A stretch of 64,000 nucleotides of DNA, from NCBI RefSeq assembly GCF_026342355.1, contig NZ_JAPEMV010000001.1, positions 1,860,001 to 1,924,000 of the forward strand, given 5' to 3'. Numbering within the stretch: position 1 is the stretch's first letter; each line of letters opens with the position of its first letter. Shown piece by piece: positions 16,541-25,497 of this stretch. A model generated the notes under the pieces. That model ran no database searches, was not told the origin of the DNA, and worked only from the letters and a program-made list of their open reading frames with translations. This stretch comes from Streptomyces sp. NBC_00249 (GTDB taxonomy: Bacteria > Actinomycetota > Actinomycetes > Streptomycetales > Streptomycetaceae). A program made the translations under genes and the position numbers.

Positions 16541-17096
16541 GGGCGCTGCTCCTCTGTCTCAGTACGGTGGCGGTGCGGCGGCACCAGTCCCGGTGGCCCT
16601 GCTCGAAGGCCAGGCCGCGCTGGCAGGTGAGGTACGCGCCGATGCGTTCGCCGTGCAGGAGGTACGTCTCCTCGTCGGCCTCGCCGCGCATCTTGCGCTG
16701 GATCTTGAGCAGCAGCTCGATCTTGGCGTCGGCGGCGACGGCCCGCTGCTCCAGCTGTTCGATGACGGGGGCGGTGCCGATGCGGTCGGCGTTCTGGACC
16801 TTGACGAGGAGGTCGTCCCTGATGGAGGAGGCCTTCACCGGAGCCTCGGCGAAGGACTCCAGCTCGGCGCGGCCGGCCTCGGTGACGTGGAACAGCCGCT
16901 TGTTGGGCCGGGTCTCCTGGACCACCTGCCGTCCCGCGACCAGGCCGTCCTTCTCCAGCTTGGCCAGCTCGGCGTACAGCTGCTGGGGCAGGGCGTGCCA
17001 GAAGTTCGCGACGCCGATGTCGAAGGTCTTCGCCAGCTCGTACCCGCTGCACTCGCCGTCCAGCAGCGCCGCCAGCACCGCGTGCTTCAAGGCCAT
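16527..17096 (-). CDS. PadR-family transcriptional regulator
   Basis: A 189-residue PadR regulator: N-terminal winged helix (MALKHAVLAALLDGECSGYE; LPQQLYAELAKLEKDGLV; TRPNKRLFHVTEAGRAEL), then a helical dimerisation domain (about 85-180). PadR proteins typically repress an adjacent gene and release DNA upon binding a small effector. The ATG at 17096 has AAGGAAGGGGG upstream. The divergent intergenic region contains an 8-bp-arm inverted repeat, so self-regulation together with the divergent NTF2-like gene is likely. It overlaps the downstream SGNH hydrolase. Confidence 0.9.
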   Translation of the reverse strand: MALKHAVLAALLDGECSGYELAKTFDIGVANFWHALPQQLYAELAKLEKDGLVAGRQVVQETRPNKRLFHVTEAGRAELESFAEAPVKASSIRDDLLVKVQNADRIGTAPVIEQLEQRAVAADAKIELLLKIQRKMRGEADEETYLLHGERIGAYLTCQRGLAFEQGHRDWCRRTATVLRQRSSARAGH

Positions 17097-17135
17097 CGCT
17101 GCGTCGCCCCCTTCCTTTTCGCCGTCGGTCTCGGC

Positions 17136-17174
17136 ATCATACTCAAAAAAGTAACTAGTCAGATTCTTGAGTAT
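17136..17174. promoter_or_regulatory. Putative PadR operator and padR promoter
   Basis: Inverted repeat ATACTCAA (17139-17146) and TTGAGTAT (17167-17174) brackets an ACTAGT core in the gap between padR and the divergent NTF2-like gene. On the minus strand a -10-like TATGAT (17136-17141) overlaps the left arm, so a bound repressor would block padR transcription. Confidence 0.6.
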
Positions 17175-17191
17175 CACAACGAGGAGGGGCC

Positions 17192-17650
17192 ATGGAGCAG
17201 GAGACGGCTCGGGAGACGACCCGGGAGACGGCCGAGCGCTTCCGTACGGCCATCGAGAAGCGCGATCTCGCCGCGCTGGACGATCTGTTCACCGAGGACA
17301 TCCGCCTCTACAGCCCGGTGAAGTTCGTCCCCTTCGAGGGCAAGCCGATGGTGCTGGGACTCTTCGGGGTCCTGCTGCGGGTCTTCGAAGACCTGCGCTA
17401 CCTCGGCCGGCTGGAGGGCGAGGCCGAGACCGGCGCGGACGGCGAGCAGGCGCCGTCGGTGATCCTGCCGTTCCGTGCCGTGGTGGGCGGGAAGCAGATC
17501 CACGGGATCGACCTGCTCCAGCTCGACGACGCGGGCCGGGTCAAGGAGTTCACCGTGATGGTGCGCCCCCAGTCCGCCGTGCAGGCGCTGGGCCAGGCGG
17601 TCATGGCGGGCCTGGTGGCCGACGGCCTGGTCCCGGCGCCGCCGGAGTAG
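17192..17650 (+). CDS. NTF2/SnoaL-like protein
   Basis: A 152-residue single-domain protein of the NTF2-like superfamily: helical start (ETAERFRTAIEKRDLAALDDL), then FTEDIRLYSPVKFVPFEGK and a beta-sheet end (GIDLLQLDDAGRVKEFTVMVRP). Family members range from polyketide cyclases to ketosteroid isomerases and ligand binders; no specific role is visible. GGAGGGG precedes the ATG. Divergent from padR across a shared operator, so it is probably the direct target of the PadR repressor. Confidence 0.85.
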   Translation: MEQETARETTRETAERFRTAIEKRDLAALDDLFTEDIRLYSPVKFVPFEGKPMVLGLFGVLLRVFEDLRYLGRLEGEAETGADGEQAPSVILPFRAVVGGKQIHGIDLLQLDDAGRVKEFTVMVRPQSAVQALGQAVMAGLVADGLVPAPPE

Positions 17651-17652
17651 CC

Positions 17653-18444
17653 CTACGGCGTACGGCGCGGGGGCCGGCCGAGCGCCACGCGTACGGTGAT
17701 CCCGTAGCGCACGCGCAGCCTGCGCAGCTCCCACATCGACAGGGCCGTCACCGACAGCGGCGGCCCGGCCAGGAACAGCAGCCGCACCACCGGCGGGGCG
17801 GTCACGGGCGGGGCGTCGAAGAGCTGCACCGCGCACATCGACCACACCAGCACCGGCGAGATCAGCGGGGGCAGCACCTCGTGCACGTCGGCGGTGCGGA
17901 AGGTGTGGTGCACGCAGAGCACGGCCGAGGCGATGGCGAACGGCAGCAGGACCAGGGTGACCAGCCCCGCCGCCGGCCCCAGCAGCTCCGGCCCGAACTG
18001 CACGCTGGCCCACAGCAGCAGGGCGGTCCCGAAGAGCGCCCCGAGCGCGGTCAGCGGACCGCGCAGGCGCGCCCGGTAGAAGGCGGGACCGGGCCGCCGG
18101 GCGCTCAGCACGAAGCCGGTGAGCGCGATCGGCCCGAGGACGAGGAGCATCCCGGCGCTCATGACCATCTCGACTATCTTGCCCTCGACGACCGCGCCGG
18201 CGGACTCGCGCAGCGGGTAGGCATAGACCAGCCAGAGGGTGGCCAGCACGCCGATGGAGGTCCGGGCGATCTGCGCCCGCTCGATGGCCGGGTCGACGAG
18301 CCGGTCGGGGCGCACGGGCCGGTGGATCCGGGCGGCGAGGGCGAGCGGCACCACCACCAGGGGAGCCACCACCACCCCCAGACACCCCAGCCGCCGCTGC
18401 CGGGCCGGCGGCGGCGCCGAGGCCCATCGTTCGTTCGCGCGCAT
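17653..18444 (-). CDS. Multi-pass membrane protein of unknown function
   Basis: 263 residues from the ATG at 18444, which has a GGGGGG ribosome site about 9 nt upstream; a start 10 codons earlier is possible. Six or so hydrophobic segments are visible, for example GCLGVVVAPLVVVPLALAA, SIGVLATLWLVYAYPL, MLLVLGPIALTGFVLSA, LTALGALFGTALLLWA and LVTLVLLPFAIASAVLCV. No transporter motif or family is recognised. It ends 2 nt after the convergent NTF2-like gene. Confidence 0.78.
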   Translation of the reverse strand: MRANERWASAPPPARQRRLGCLGVVVAPLVVVPLALAARIHRPVRPDRLVDPAIERAQIARTSIGVLATLWLVYAYPLRESAGAVVEGKIVEMVMSAGMLLVLGPIALTGFVLSARRPGPAFYRARLRGPLTALGALFGTALLLWASVQFGPELLGPAAGLVTLVLLPFAIASAVLCVHHTFRTADVHEVLPPLISPVLVWSMCAVQLFDAPPVTAPPVVRLLFLAGPPLSVTALSMWELRRLRVRYGITVRVALGRPPRRTP

Positions 18445-18517
18445 GTGGTTCGCCCCCCTGCCGATGATGATCACCGCATCATAGGACGGGCACCGGACCT
18501 GCCGGGGGCGGCGGTGG

Positions 18518-19168
18518 TCAGGCGTGGTTGACCGGGAGGACGTCCGGGGAGAGGGCGCTCGCGTGGGCCGCGGCGGAGGTCATGCGGCGGCGGTGGTGGC
18601 GGCGGCAGAGGACCTCGTAGCCGATCTCCTCCGCCGGGCGGTTGACGTCGCCGACCACCACCTGGGCGCCCTCGACTACCATCTCGCCGCCCACCGTCCG
18701 GGCGTTGTGGGTGGCGCGGGCGCCGCACCAGCACAGGGCCTCGACCTGGAGCTGCTCCAGGCGGTCCGCCAGCTCGATCAGCCGCTGCGAGCCGGGGAAG
18801 AGCTTGGTGCGGAAGTCCGTGGTGATGCCGAAGGCGAAGACGTCCATGTCCAGGTCGTCGACGATGCGGGCGAGCTGGTCGATCTGGGCCGGGGCCAGGA
18901 ACTGGGCCTCGTCCACGATCACGTAGTCGGCCTTGCCGCCCTTGGAGAGCTCGGAGACCAGGTACGCGTACAGGTCCATGCCCTCGGCGGCCTCGACGGC
19001 CTCCGTCACCAGGCCGAGGCGGGAGGACAGCTTGCCCTCGCCCGCCCGGTCGTCGCGTGTGAAGATCACGCCCACCAGGCCGCGCGCCGAGCGGTTGTGG
19101 GTGATTTGCAGAGCCAGAGTGCTCTTTCCGCAGTCCATCGTTCCGGAGAAGAACACCAGCTCGGGCAT
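18518..19168 (-). CDS. tdk: Thymidine kinase
   Basis: Phosphorylates thymidine to dTMP in the salvage pathway. The 216 residues show the P-loop GTMDCGKST (9-17), the Walker-B-like YVIVDEAQFL with the catalytic Glu, the lasso region, and structural zinc ligands in CWCGARAT and CRRHH near the C-terminus. The last 20 residues are outside the fold. It follows the phosphodiesterase gene by 58 nt and is probably the last gene of the operon starting with the acetyltransferase. Confidence 0.95.
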   Translation of the reverse strand: MPELVFFSGTMDCGKSTLALQITHNRSARGLVGVIFTRDDRAGEGKLSSRLGLVTEAVEAAEGMDLYAYLVSELSKGGKADYVIVDEAQFLAPAQIDQLARIVDDLDMDVFAFGITTDFRTKLFPGSQRLIELADRLEQLQVEALCWCGARATHNARTVGGEMVVEGAQVVVGDVNRPAEEIGYEVLCRRHHRRRMTSAAAHASALSPDVLPVNHA

Positions 19169-19226
19169 GGGAAGTACGGGACCTTTCAGGTCGGTGGGCG
19201 GAACGGGGGGAGGAGGCGGCGGCCGG

Positions 19227-20432
19227 TCAGGTACGGACTTCGAGCAGCGGGACCAGCTGCTCGGCCGCCGTCATCGAGCCGTGCATGCCGGCGAGCGCCG
19301 ACTCGTTGGGCTCGTTGCGGGAGGCGGTGATCGCCACGTCCGCCTGGGCGGCCGCGATCACGTCGCCGAGCCGGCCGAGGACGCGCTCGTCGCACTCCCC
19401 CGGTGCTCCGAACCAGCCCAGTTCCAGGGCCTCTTCGCGGCTCGCGACCCAGAACCGGTCGCCGAGCACCTCGCGCCACACGGTCAGGACGTCGGCCTCG
19501 GCGCCCGGTACCGCGTACACGTGCCGGGCCCGGCCCTCGCCGCCCAGCAGGGCCACGCCCGCGCCCAGCTCCCAGTCCTCGTCGAAGTCGATCCGGGAGT
19601 CCTCGTCGAAGGGGATGTCGACCATGCCGTGGTCGGCGGTCACGTACAGCGCGGTGCGCGGCGGCAGCTGCTCGGCGAGCCGCTGCACGAGCCGGTCGAC
19701 GTACATGAGCTGGCCGCGCCAGGCGTCGGAGTCCACTCCGTGCCGGTGGCCGGCCCCGTCGAGTTCGCTGTAGTACGTGTACACGAGCGAGCGCTCACCG
19801 GCCGCGAGCTGGATCGCCGCGAGGTCCATCCGCTCCTCGCCGGTCATCCGGCCGTGGAAGGTGCCGCCGCTGAGGGCGACCTTCGTGAGCGGGGTGGTCT
19901 GGAAGGCGGGCGAGGACACCTGCGCCGTGTGCACGCCGGCCGCGTCCGCGAGCTGGAACACGGTCGGGTACGGCTGCCAGGCCTTCGGCGGGGTCCAGGG
20001 CTGCCAGCGGAGCTGGTTCATCAGCTCGCCGGAGGCCGGATTGCGCACGGTGTAGCCGGGCAGGCCGTGCCGGGCGGGGGGCAGGCCGGTGCCGACGGAG
20101 GCCAGGGAGGTGGCGGTGGTCGCCGGGAAGCCCGCGGTGATCGGGCGGCCGGTGCCGCCGCGCGAGCTCGCGAGGAGGGAGGTCAGGTACGGGGCTTCCT
20201 GCGGGTGGGCCTTGATCTGCTCCCAGCCCATGCCGTCGACCAGGAACACGCAGTTCCGGTCGGCCGGGGCCAGCTCGGAGATCCCGGCGGTGAGGCCGGG
20301 TACGCCCTGGCCCGCCGCCAGGGTCGGCAGCAGGTCCGCGAGCGAGCCGGTCCCGTAGTGCGGGACCGGGGCGCCGGCGAGGTCGAGCAGTTCCGGTTCG
20401 TCCTGCCAGTTCGGCGGCGCGGAGTACGACAT
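19227..20432 (-). CDS. Alkaline-phosphatase-superfamily nucleotide pyrophosphatase/phosphodiesterase
   Basis: A 401-residue metal-dependent phosphodiesterase of the NPP type. Metal ligands and nucleophile fit the superfamily: Asp66 in FLVDGMGW, the Thr nucleophile in GFPATTATS (near 105), the Asp/His pair in SELDGAGHRHG, TADHGM, and the final His in GMHGS. There is no signal peptide, so it should act in the cytosol. Its ATG overlaps the TGA of the DUF5998 gene by one base. Substrate unknown; nucleotide diesters are the family's usual targets and tdk is the next gene. Confidence 0.9.
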   Translation of the reverse strand: MSYSAPPNWQDEPELLDLAGAPVPHYGTGSLADLLPTLAAGQGVPGLTAGISELAPADRNCVFLVDGMGWEQIKAHPQEAPYLTSLLASSRGGTGRPITAGFPATTATSLASVGTGLPPARHGLPGYTVRNPASGELMNQLRWQPWTPPKAWQPYPTVFQLADAAGVHTAQVSSPAFQTTPLTKVALSGGTFHGRMTGEERMDLAAIQLAAGERSLVYTYYSELDGAGHRHGVDSDAWRGQLMYVDRLVQRLAEQLPPRTALYVTADHGMVDIPFDEDSRIDFDEDWELGAGVALLGGEGRARHVYAVPGAEADVLTVWREVLGDRFWVASREEALELGWFGAPGECDERVLGRLGDVIAAAQADVAITASRNEPNESALAGMHGSMTAAEQLVPLLEVRT

Positions 20433-21028
20433 CAGCGGGCGGGGCCCGACGTGGCCGCGGTGGCCTCGGAGAGGGCCTGCGCGAAGGCCAGGGTCTGGCG
20501 CACCGTCTCGGGACCGTCGCCGGCCTCGCTGACGCGCAGGCTCAGGTCGTCGGCGGTGGAGTTGCCGGTGTAGCCGTGGTCGGAGTCACAGTTCGGGTCG
20601 CCGCAGGCGGCGGGCTCCAGGTCGATGCGCGAGACCGCGCCCCAGCCGATGGTCAGGACGACCTCGCGGGGGGTCTGGCCCGGGGTGTAGGACTCCGGGT
20701 TCGCCACGACGCGGCTGAGCACCACGGAGGAGATGCCGGACAGCTTGACCGACTCGGTGGAGGTGGTGGCGTACGGCGACGGGGACCCGGCGTCGGCGGC
20801 CTGCTCGTCGGTGTGGCTGACGATGAAGCGGTTGCCGGTCAGGACCAGGACGGTGACGTGCCGGCGCACCTCGTTGGAGTCGAAGGTGGTCTCCTGGTGG
20901 ACCAGGTACGACGAGATCGGCTCGCCGCCCACAGCGGCCTCAACCGCCTCGGCCACGAGGGCCGGGTAGTAGCCGCTGCGCTCGATCGCCGCGCGCAGCC
21001 CCTGGGTCGTCGTACCGGATTTCGCCAT
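20432..21028 (-). CDS. DUF5998 family protein
   Basis: A 198-residue protein of an actinobacterial family without known function. It starts MAKSGTTTQGLRAAIERSGY. The ATG at 21028 is preferred over an ATG three codons upstream because AGGATGG is better spaced. The fold is predicted mixed alpha/beta with a conserved HQETTFDSNEVRRH segment and a CGDPNCDSDHGY loop that could bind metal. It sits between the Pat acetyltransferase (47-nt gap) and the phosphodiesterase (1-base overlap), so it is co-translated with the latter. Confidence 0.88.
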   Translation of the reverse strand: MAKSGTTTQGLRAAIERSGYYPALVAEAVEAAVGGEPISSYLVHQETTFDSNEVRRHVTVLVLTGNRFIVSHTDEQAADAGSPSPYATTSTESVKLSGISSVVLSRVVANPESYTPGQTPREVVLTIGWGAVSRIDLEPAACGDPNCDSDHGYTGNSTADDLSLRVSEAGDGPETVRQTLAFAQALSEATAATSGPAR

Positions 21029-21075
21029 GAGGTCCATCCTAAGGCCCTTACGGGGTCCCCCTACCTGCCCTGTGC

Positions 21076-23883
21076 TCAGTAGCTGGGCAGGGTGCGCGGT
21101 CCGAGGTCGCTCCGGGCGGGCGGGTGGGCGAGGCGCACGGTGGCGCTGAGCACGGAGAGTCCTTCCGTGGCGACGACGACGGGCTCCAGCGAGACCCCCG
21201 TCACCTCGGGGTGGTCGTCCACGAGGCGGGACAGCCGCAGCAGAAGTTCCTCCAGCGCGGGGGTGTCGACGGGGTCGCTGCCGCGCCAGCCGAAGAGGAG
21301 GGGTGCGGTGCGGATGGACCGGATCAGGGCGGCCACGTCGCGGTCGGTTGCCGGAACCAGCCGGTGCGCGGTGTCCCCGAGCAGCTCGGAGGCGACTCCG
21401 GCGAGCCCGAAGGTGAGGACGGCTCCGGCGGCGGGGTCGACGACGGAGCGGACGACGGTGTCCACCCCGCGCGGCACCATCGCCTGGACCACGGGGAGCA
21501 GCTCGGCCGGCTTGCCGAGGGCGTCGGTGAGTTCCTCGTACGAACGTCTGAGGTCGGCTTCGGTGGCCAGGTCGAGGCGTACGCCGCCCAGGTCGGCGCG
21601 GTGGCGCAGGTGCGGGGCGGTGGTCTTGAGGGCGACCGGGTAGCCGAGGATCCGGGCCGCGCGGACGGCGGCGTCGGCGCTGGGGGCGGGCAGGGTGGGC
21701 GGGACCCGGATCCCGTAGCGGGCGAGGAGCTCGCGGGCGTCGGGCTCGTCCAGGGTCAAGGCCGTGCCCTCCTCGACGTCGGCCAGCAGGGCGGCGAGCT
21801 GGGCAGCGGCTCCGCCCTCGTCGATGTCCTCGTACTCGGGGACCTGCCCGGCCTCGGCGGTGGCGCGGCGCCACTGCCCGTAGCGGACTGCTTCGGCGAC
21901 GGCCTTCACGGCCCGCTCGGCGGCGGGATAGGCGGGGATCCGCCCGGCGGGGGCCTCCCCCGCGGGCACCTGAGCCGCCGCCGGTGCGGGGTCGGGCCGC
22001 GGGGCGGGGGCCGCCGGCGCGGGAGCGGGCGCGGGCGGGGCGGCGCCCGCGGCGGACAGCGCCTCCACCAGCTCGGCGAGTTCCACGTGCACCACCGCCA
22101 CCGGCTTGCCCGGGATCTCGGCCACCGCCTCCCGCAGGGCCTCCGCCAGCTCGTCGGCCAGCGCGCGCTCGCTCACCCACGGGATCGCGGTGACGACGAC
22201 GGCGTCGCAGTCGTCGGAGGCCAGCGCCGCCGTGAGGGCGGCGCGGAAGTCGGCCGGGGAGGCCGCCGTGGTCAGGTCGAGCGGGGGCAGCGGGCGCAGC
22301 CCCTCCGTCAGGCAGGCGTCGTAGGTGAGCACCCCGAGGGACTCGGAGTTGCCGAGGATGGCCACGCGGGGTCCGGCGGGCAGCGGCTGCCCGGCCAGCA
22401 GCAGGCCGACGTCGACCAGCTCGGTGACGGTGTCGACCCGGATGACTCCGGCCTGGCTCAGCAGCTCGGAGACGGTGGCGTCGGGGAGCCGGGTGTCGGG
22501 GACGACGTGCCCGGCGGGGGTGTGGCGGCCGCCGCGGGCGACGACCACCGGTTTGACGGCGGAGGTGCGGCGGGCGAGGCGGGTGAACTTGCGGGGGTTG
22601 CCGAGGGTCTCCAGGTACATCAGGGCGACGTCGGTGGAGTCGTCGTCGTACCAGTACTGGAGGATGTCGTTGCCGGAGACGTCGGCCCGGTTCCCGGCGG
22701 AGACGAAGGACGACAGGCCCTCGCCGCGCCGCAGCAGTCCGGACAGCAGGGCGATGCCGATGGCGCCGGACTGGGTGAACAGTCCGATCCGGCCGCGCGC
22801 GGTGGCGGGGACCGGGGCGAGCGAGGCGTTGAGTTCGACGGCCGGGGCGGTGTTGATCACCCCGAAGGCGTTCGGTCCGATCAGCCGCATCCCGTACGAG
22901 CGCACCTGCCGCACCAGTTGGCGCTGGCGGGCGAGGCCGTCCGGGCCGCTCTCGCCGTATCCGGCCGACAGGACGACCAGGCCCTGGACGCCGTGGTCCC
23001 CGCAGGCGGCGACGGCGTCGGGGACCCGGTCCGCCGGTACGGCGATGACGGCGAGGTCGACCGGGGCCGCGATGTCGGCGACGGTGCGGTAGGCCCGTAC
23101 GCCGTCCAGCAGGTCCCCTTCCATGCCGGGGGCGCGGGCTTCGTTGACGGCGTAGAGGTGGCCGTGGAAGCCGCCGTCGCGCAGGTTGCGCAGGGCGGCG
23201 GAGCCCACGCCGGAGCCGGAGCGGCTGACGCCGATCACGGCGACCGAGCCGGGGGCCAGCAGCCGTTGGACGGAGCGGGCCTCGGCGCGCTGTTCGCGGG
23301 CGCGCTGCACGGCGAGGGACTCGGCGGTGGGTTCGAGGTCGAGGGTGAGGTGGACGGAGCCGTCCTCGAAGCTGCGCTTCTGCTGGTAGCCGACGTCCGT
23401 GAACACCTTGATCATCTTGGTGTTGGCGGGCAGCACCTCGGCGGCGAACCGGCGGATGCCGCGCTCGCGGGCGACCGCGCCAATGTGTTCGAGGAGGGCG
23501 GAGGCGACCCCGCGGCCCTGGTGGGCGTCCTGGACGAGGAAGGCGACCTCGGCCTCGTCGGCGGGGGTGGAGGCGGGGCGGCCGTCCGGGCCGATGCGGT
23601 CGAAGCGGACGGTGCCGATGAACTCCCCGCCGATGGTGGCGGCGAGGCCGACCCGGTCCACGTAGTCGTGGTGCGTGAAGCGGTGCACGTCGCGGTCGGA
23701 GAGCCGGGGGTAGGGGGCGAAGAAGCGGTAGTACTTCGACTCGTCCGAGACCTGCTCGTAGAAGCTGACCAGGCGGTCCGCGTCCTCGGTGGTGATGGGG
23801 CGGATCCGGGCCGTGCCGCCGTCGCGCAGCACGACGTCCGCTTCCCAGTGGGCCGGGTACGAGGGGTCCGACGCGGTGGTCAT
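21076..23883 (-). CDS. Pat-type protein lysine acetyltransferase: GNAT fused to acyl-CoA synthetase (NDP-forming)-like domains
   Basis: A 935-residue fusion. Residues about 1-185 form a GNAT domain (FLVQDAHQGRGVASALLEHI is the acetyl-CoA-binding loop). Residues about 205-640 resemble the CoA-binding and ligase halves of NDP-forming acyl-CoA synthetases (GSVAVIGVSRSGSGVG; LFTQSGAIGIALLSG). A Pro/Ala linker (about 645-675) leads to an ATP-grasp-like domain (about 725-935). In Salmonella Pat the GNAT is C-terminal; N-terminal placement is the Streptomyces arrangement, whose characterised member acetylates and inactivates acyl-CoA synthetases. The large domains are thought to be regulatory rather than catalytic. 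First gene of the DUF5998-phosphodiesterase-tdk operon. Confidence 0.9.
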   Translation of the reverse strand: MTTASDPSYPAHWEADVVLRDGGTARIRPITTEDADRLVSFYEQVSDESKYYRFFAPYPRLSDRDVHRFTHHDYVDRVGLAATIGGEFIGTVRFDRIGPDGRPASTPADEAEVAFLVQDAHQGRGVASALLEHIGAVARERGIRRFAAEVLPANTKMIKVFTDVGYQQKRSFEDGSVHLTLDLEPTAESLAVQRAREQRAEARSVQRLLAPGSVAVIGVSRSGSGVGSAALRNLRDGGFHGHLYAVNEARAPGMEGDLLDGVRAYRTVADIAAPVDLAVIAVPADRVPDAVAACGDHGVQGLVVLSAGYGESGPDGLARQRQLVRQVRSYGMRLIGPNAFGVINTAPAVELNASLAPVPATARGRIGLFTQSGAIGIALLSGLLRRGEGLSSFVSAGNRADVSGNDILQYWYDDDSTDVALMYLETLGNPRKFTRLARRTSAVKPVVVARGGRHTPAGHVVPDTRLPDATVSELLSQAGVIRVDTVTELVDVGLLLAGQPLPAGPRVAILGNSESLGVLTYDACLTEGLRPLPPLDLTTAASPADFRAALTAALASDDCDAVVVTAIPWVSERALADELAEALREAVAEIPGKPVAVVHVELAELVEALSAAGAAPPAPAPAPAAPAPRPDPAPAAAQVPAGEAPAGRIPAYPAAERAVKAVAEAVRYGQWRRATAEAGQVPEYEDIDEGGAAAQLAALLADVEEGTALTLDEPDARELLARYGIRVPPTLPAPSADAAVRAARILGYPVALKTTAPHLRHRADLGGVRLDLATEADLRRSYEELTDALGKPAELLPVVQAMVPRGVDTVVRSVVDPAAGAVLTFGLAGVASELLGDTAHRLVPATDRDVAALIRSIRTAPLLFGWRGSDPVDTPALEELLLRLSRLVDDHPEVTGVSLEPVVVATEGLSVLSATVRLAHPPARSDLGPRTLPSY

Positions 23884-24054
23884 GGGGCCACCCTAAGGGG
23901 CGGACCGCCGGGGCGGCGGGGCACGGCGGGCGGGCCGGGGGCCGCGCGCGCGGCGAATGCGGCAGCAGGGGGCAAACCAGTGCAAGCTGGGGAGGGTCGA
24001 ACGGCGCTGGATTCGGGCCGAAGGCCGGTCCGAACAGTCCGGGCGTCGTGAGAG

Positions 24055-24070
24055 ACTGGTCTAGACAACC
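24055..24070. promoter_or_regulatory. DasR operator (dre) upstream of ptsH
   Basis: ACTGGTCTAGACAACC matches the palindromic dre consensus ACTGGTCTAGACCAGT at 13 of 16 positions. DasR, the N-acetylglucosamine-responsive GntR repressor, is known to control pts genes in Streptomyces. The site ends 23 nt before the ptsH start codon. Confidence 0.8.
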
Positions 24071-24093
24071 GTAAGAACCTGAAGGGCATCACC

Positions 24094-24375
24094 ATGGCAG
24101 AGCGCCGCGTCAACGTCGGCTGGGCCGAGGGCCTGCACGCTCGTCCCGCCTCGATCTTCGTCCGCGCGACGACCGCTTCCGGCGTCCCGGTGACCATCGC
24201 GAAGGCGGGCGGCGACCCCGTCAACGCCGCTTCGATGCTGGCGGTCCTGGGCCTGGGCGCCCAGGGCGGCGAGGAGATCGTCCTGACCTCCGAGGCCGAG
24301 GGCGCGGAGGCCGCGCTCGACCGCCTCGCGAAGCTGGTCGCCGAGGGCCTCGAGGAGCTCCCGGAGACGGTCTGA
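24094..24375 (+). CDS. ptsH: HPr, phosphocarrier protein of the PTS
   Basis: A 93-residue HPr that relays phosphate from enzyme I to sugar-specific EIIA proteins, in Streptomyces mainly for N-acetylglucosamine and fructose. The active-site His is in GLHARPAS (His15) and the second conserved segment VNAASMLAVLGLGAQ holds the regulatory-serine position. GAAGGG precedes the ATG. It stands alone without ptsI or crr, as in other Streptomyces, under a DasR-type operator, and is followed by a hairpin terminator. Confidence 0.97.
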   Translation: MAERRVNVGWAEGLHARPASIFVRATTASGVPVTIAKAGGDPVNAASMLAVLGLGAQGGEEIVLTSEAEGAEAALDRLAKLVAEGLEELPETV

Positions 24376-24393
24376 CCCTTCGGGTCCGGTGAC

Positions 24394-24432
24394 GGAGCCG
24401 CAGCCCCCGCCACGAGCGGGGACTGCGGCTCC
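24394..24432 (+). terminator. ptsH terminator hairpin
   Basis: GGAGCCGCAG and the complementary CTGCGGCTCC extend to a 17-bp stem with one mismatch and a 5-nt loop, 18 nt after the ptsH stop. Confidence 0.8.
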
Positions 24433-24647
24433 ACTGCTTTCGGCTCCACCGCCTTTGACTCCACCGCTTTCCGGCCGGGCCCGGCCGGCGGCCGGAATTC
24501 GACTGGAATAACTGCGGGCGAATTTACGCGGCAGCGGGCAGGACCGCGCGCACGGGGAATTCCGGAATTCGGCGCAGCGGAAAAATGGCAGGCGCCCGCG
24601 CGGGACGCGGCGCCGCGCGAATGTCCGTCCTTTGTATACGGGGCGTG

Positions 24648-25313
24648 TTAATGCGGACCGCTCGCCATGTTTACGGCACGTTGCGAAGTCCTCACCCGCG
24701 GCCGGTGCGCCTCGGCCGCGGTCGCCGTGTGCAGGGCGGTCAGGGACCGGGCCCGCTCGGCGTCGCCGCGCGCCACCGCGTCCACGATCGCCCCGTGCTC
24801 CGCCCAGGAGTCCACGGGCCGGGCCGGCGCCTCCACCACGTACATCCAGGCGATCTTGTGCCGGGTCTGCGTCAGCAGGGAGATCAGCCCCGGGCTGCCG
24901 GAGGCCTGCGCGAGGGTCTCGTGGAACCAGCTCCCCAGGGCCCTCAGATCCTCCCCCTGCGCCCTCCTGGCCCTTTCCTGGCCCAGCCTGACCAGCCCGC
25001 GCAGCACCTTCAGGTGGCCCTCGGTACGGCGCCGGGCGGCCCGGGAGGCGGCCAGCGGCTCCAGCAGCATCCGCAGCTCCAGGAGGTCGGCGGCCTCCTG
25101 CTCGGTCGGCTCGGCCACGCAGGCGCCCGCGTGCCGCCGGGTGGTGACGAAGCCCTCGGACTCCAGGGTGCGCAGCGCTTCCCTGACGGGGACCCGCGAG
25201 ACCCCGTAGCGGCGGGCGAGCACCTCCTCGGTGAGCCGGCCGCCCGGCCCGAAGAACCCGGAGACGATGTCGTCGCGGATCGCTGTGCATACCGCGTGCG
25301 CAGGAATACGCAA
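24648..25313 (-). CDS. GntR-family (FadR/FCD subfamily) transcriptional regulator
   Basis: A 221-residue regulator. The N-terminal winged helix has AIRDDIVSGFFGPGGRLTEE and YGVSRVPVREALRTLESEGF; the C-terminal FCD all-helical domain (about 80-200) carries likely metal- or ligand-binding His in WFHETL and WAEHGAIVDAV. The start is TTG at 25313 (LRIPAHAVC), chosen because GGAGG lies 8 nt upstream; the longer open frame is Arg-rich and unlike the family. FCD regulators sense small organic acids. The regulated gene is not evident: neighbours are ptsH and a cell-wall peptidase. Confidence 0.88.
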   Translation of the reverse strand: MRIPAHAVCTAIRDDIVSGFFGPGGRLTEEVLARRYGVSRVPVREALRTLESEGFVTTRRHAGACVAEPTEQEAADLLELRMLLEPLAASRAARRRTEGHLKVLRGLVRLGQERARRAQGEDLRALGSWFHETLAQASGSPGLISLLTQTRHKIAWMYVVEAPARPVDSWAEHGAIVDAVARGDAERARSLTALHTATAAEAHRPRVRTSQRAVNMASGPH

Positions 25314-25497
25314 GGCCGGACCTCCGCTGGAATTCGACTGCCGGCGCCGTCGCCGGGATCGTGACCGTACTGCGACTCTATTGCAGCACACGATTATTTC
25401 CGATGAGGGACGGAAATTCGCAAAATTCAGCGGGCGGCGCGGACGCGGAAGGCCCCGGCTCGGAAGCCGGGGCCTTCTGCGTGAAGTGCGGTGCGGG

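Noticed and set aside
21124..24051. Very long open frame antisense to the Pat acetyltransferase
   Set aside because: Gly/Val/Asp-rich composition is the mirror of a high-GC gene; no motif, and the opposite strand has a full, recognisable protein.
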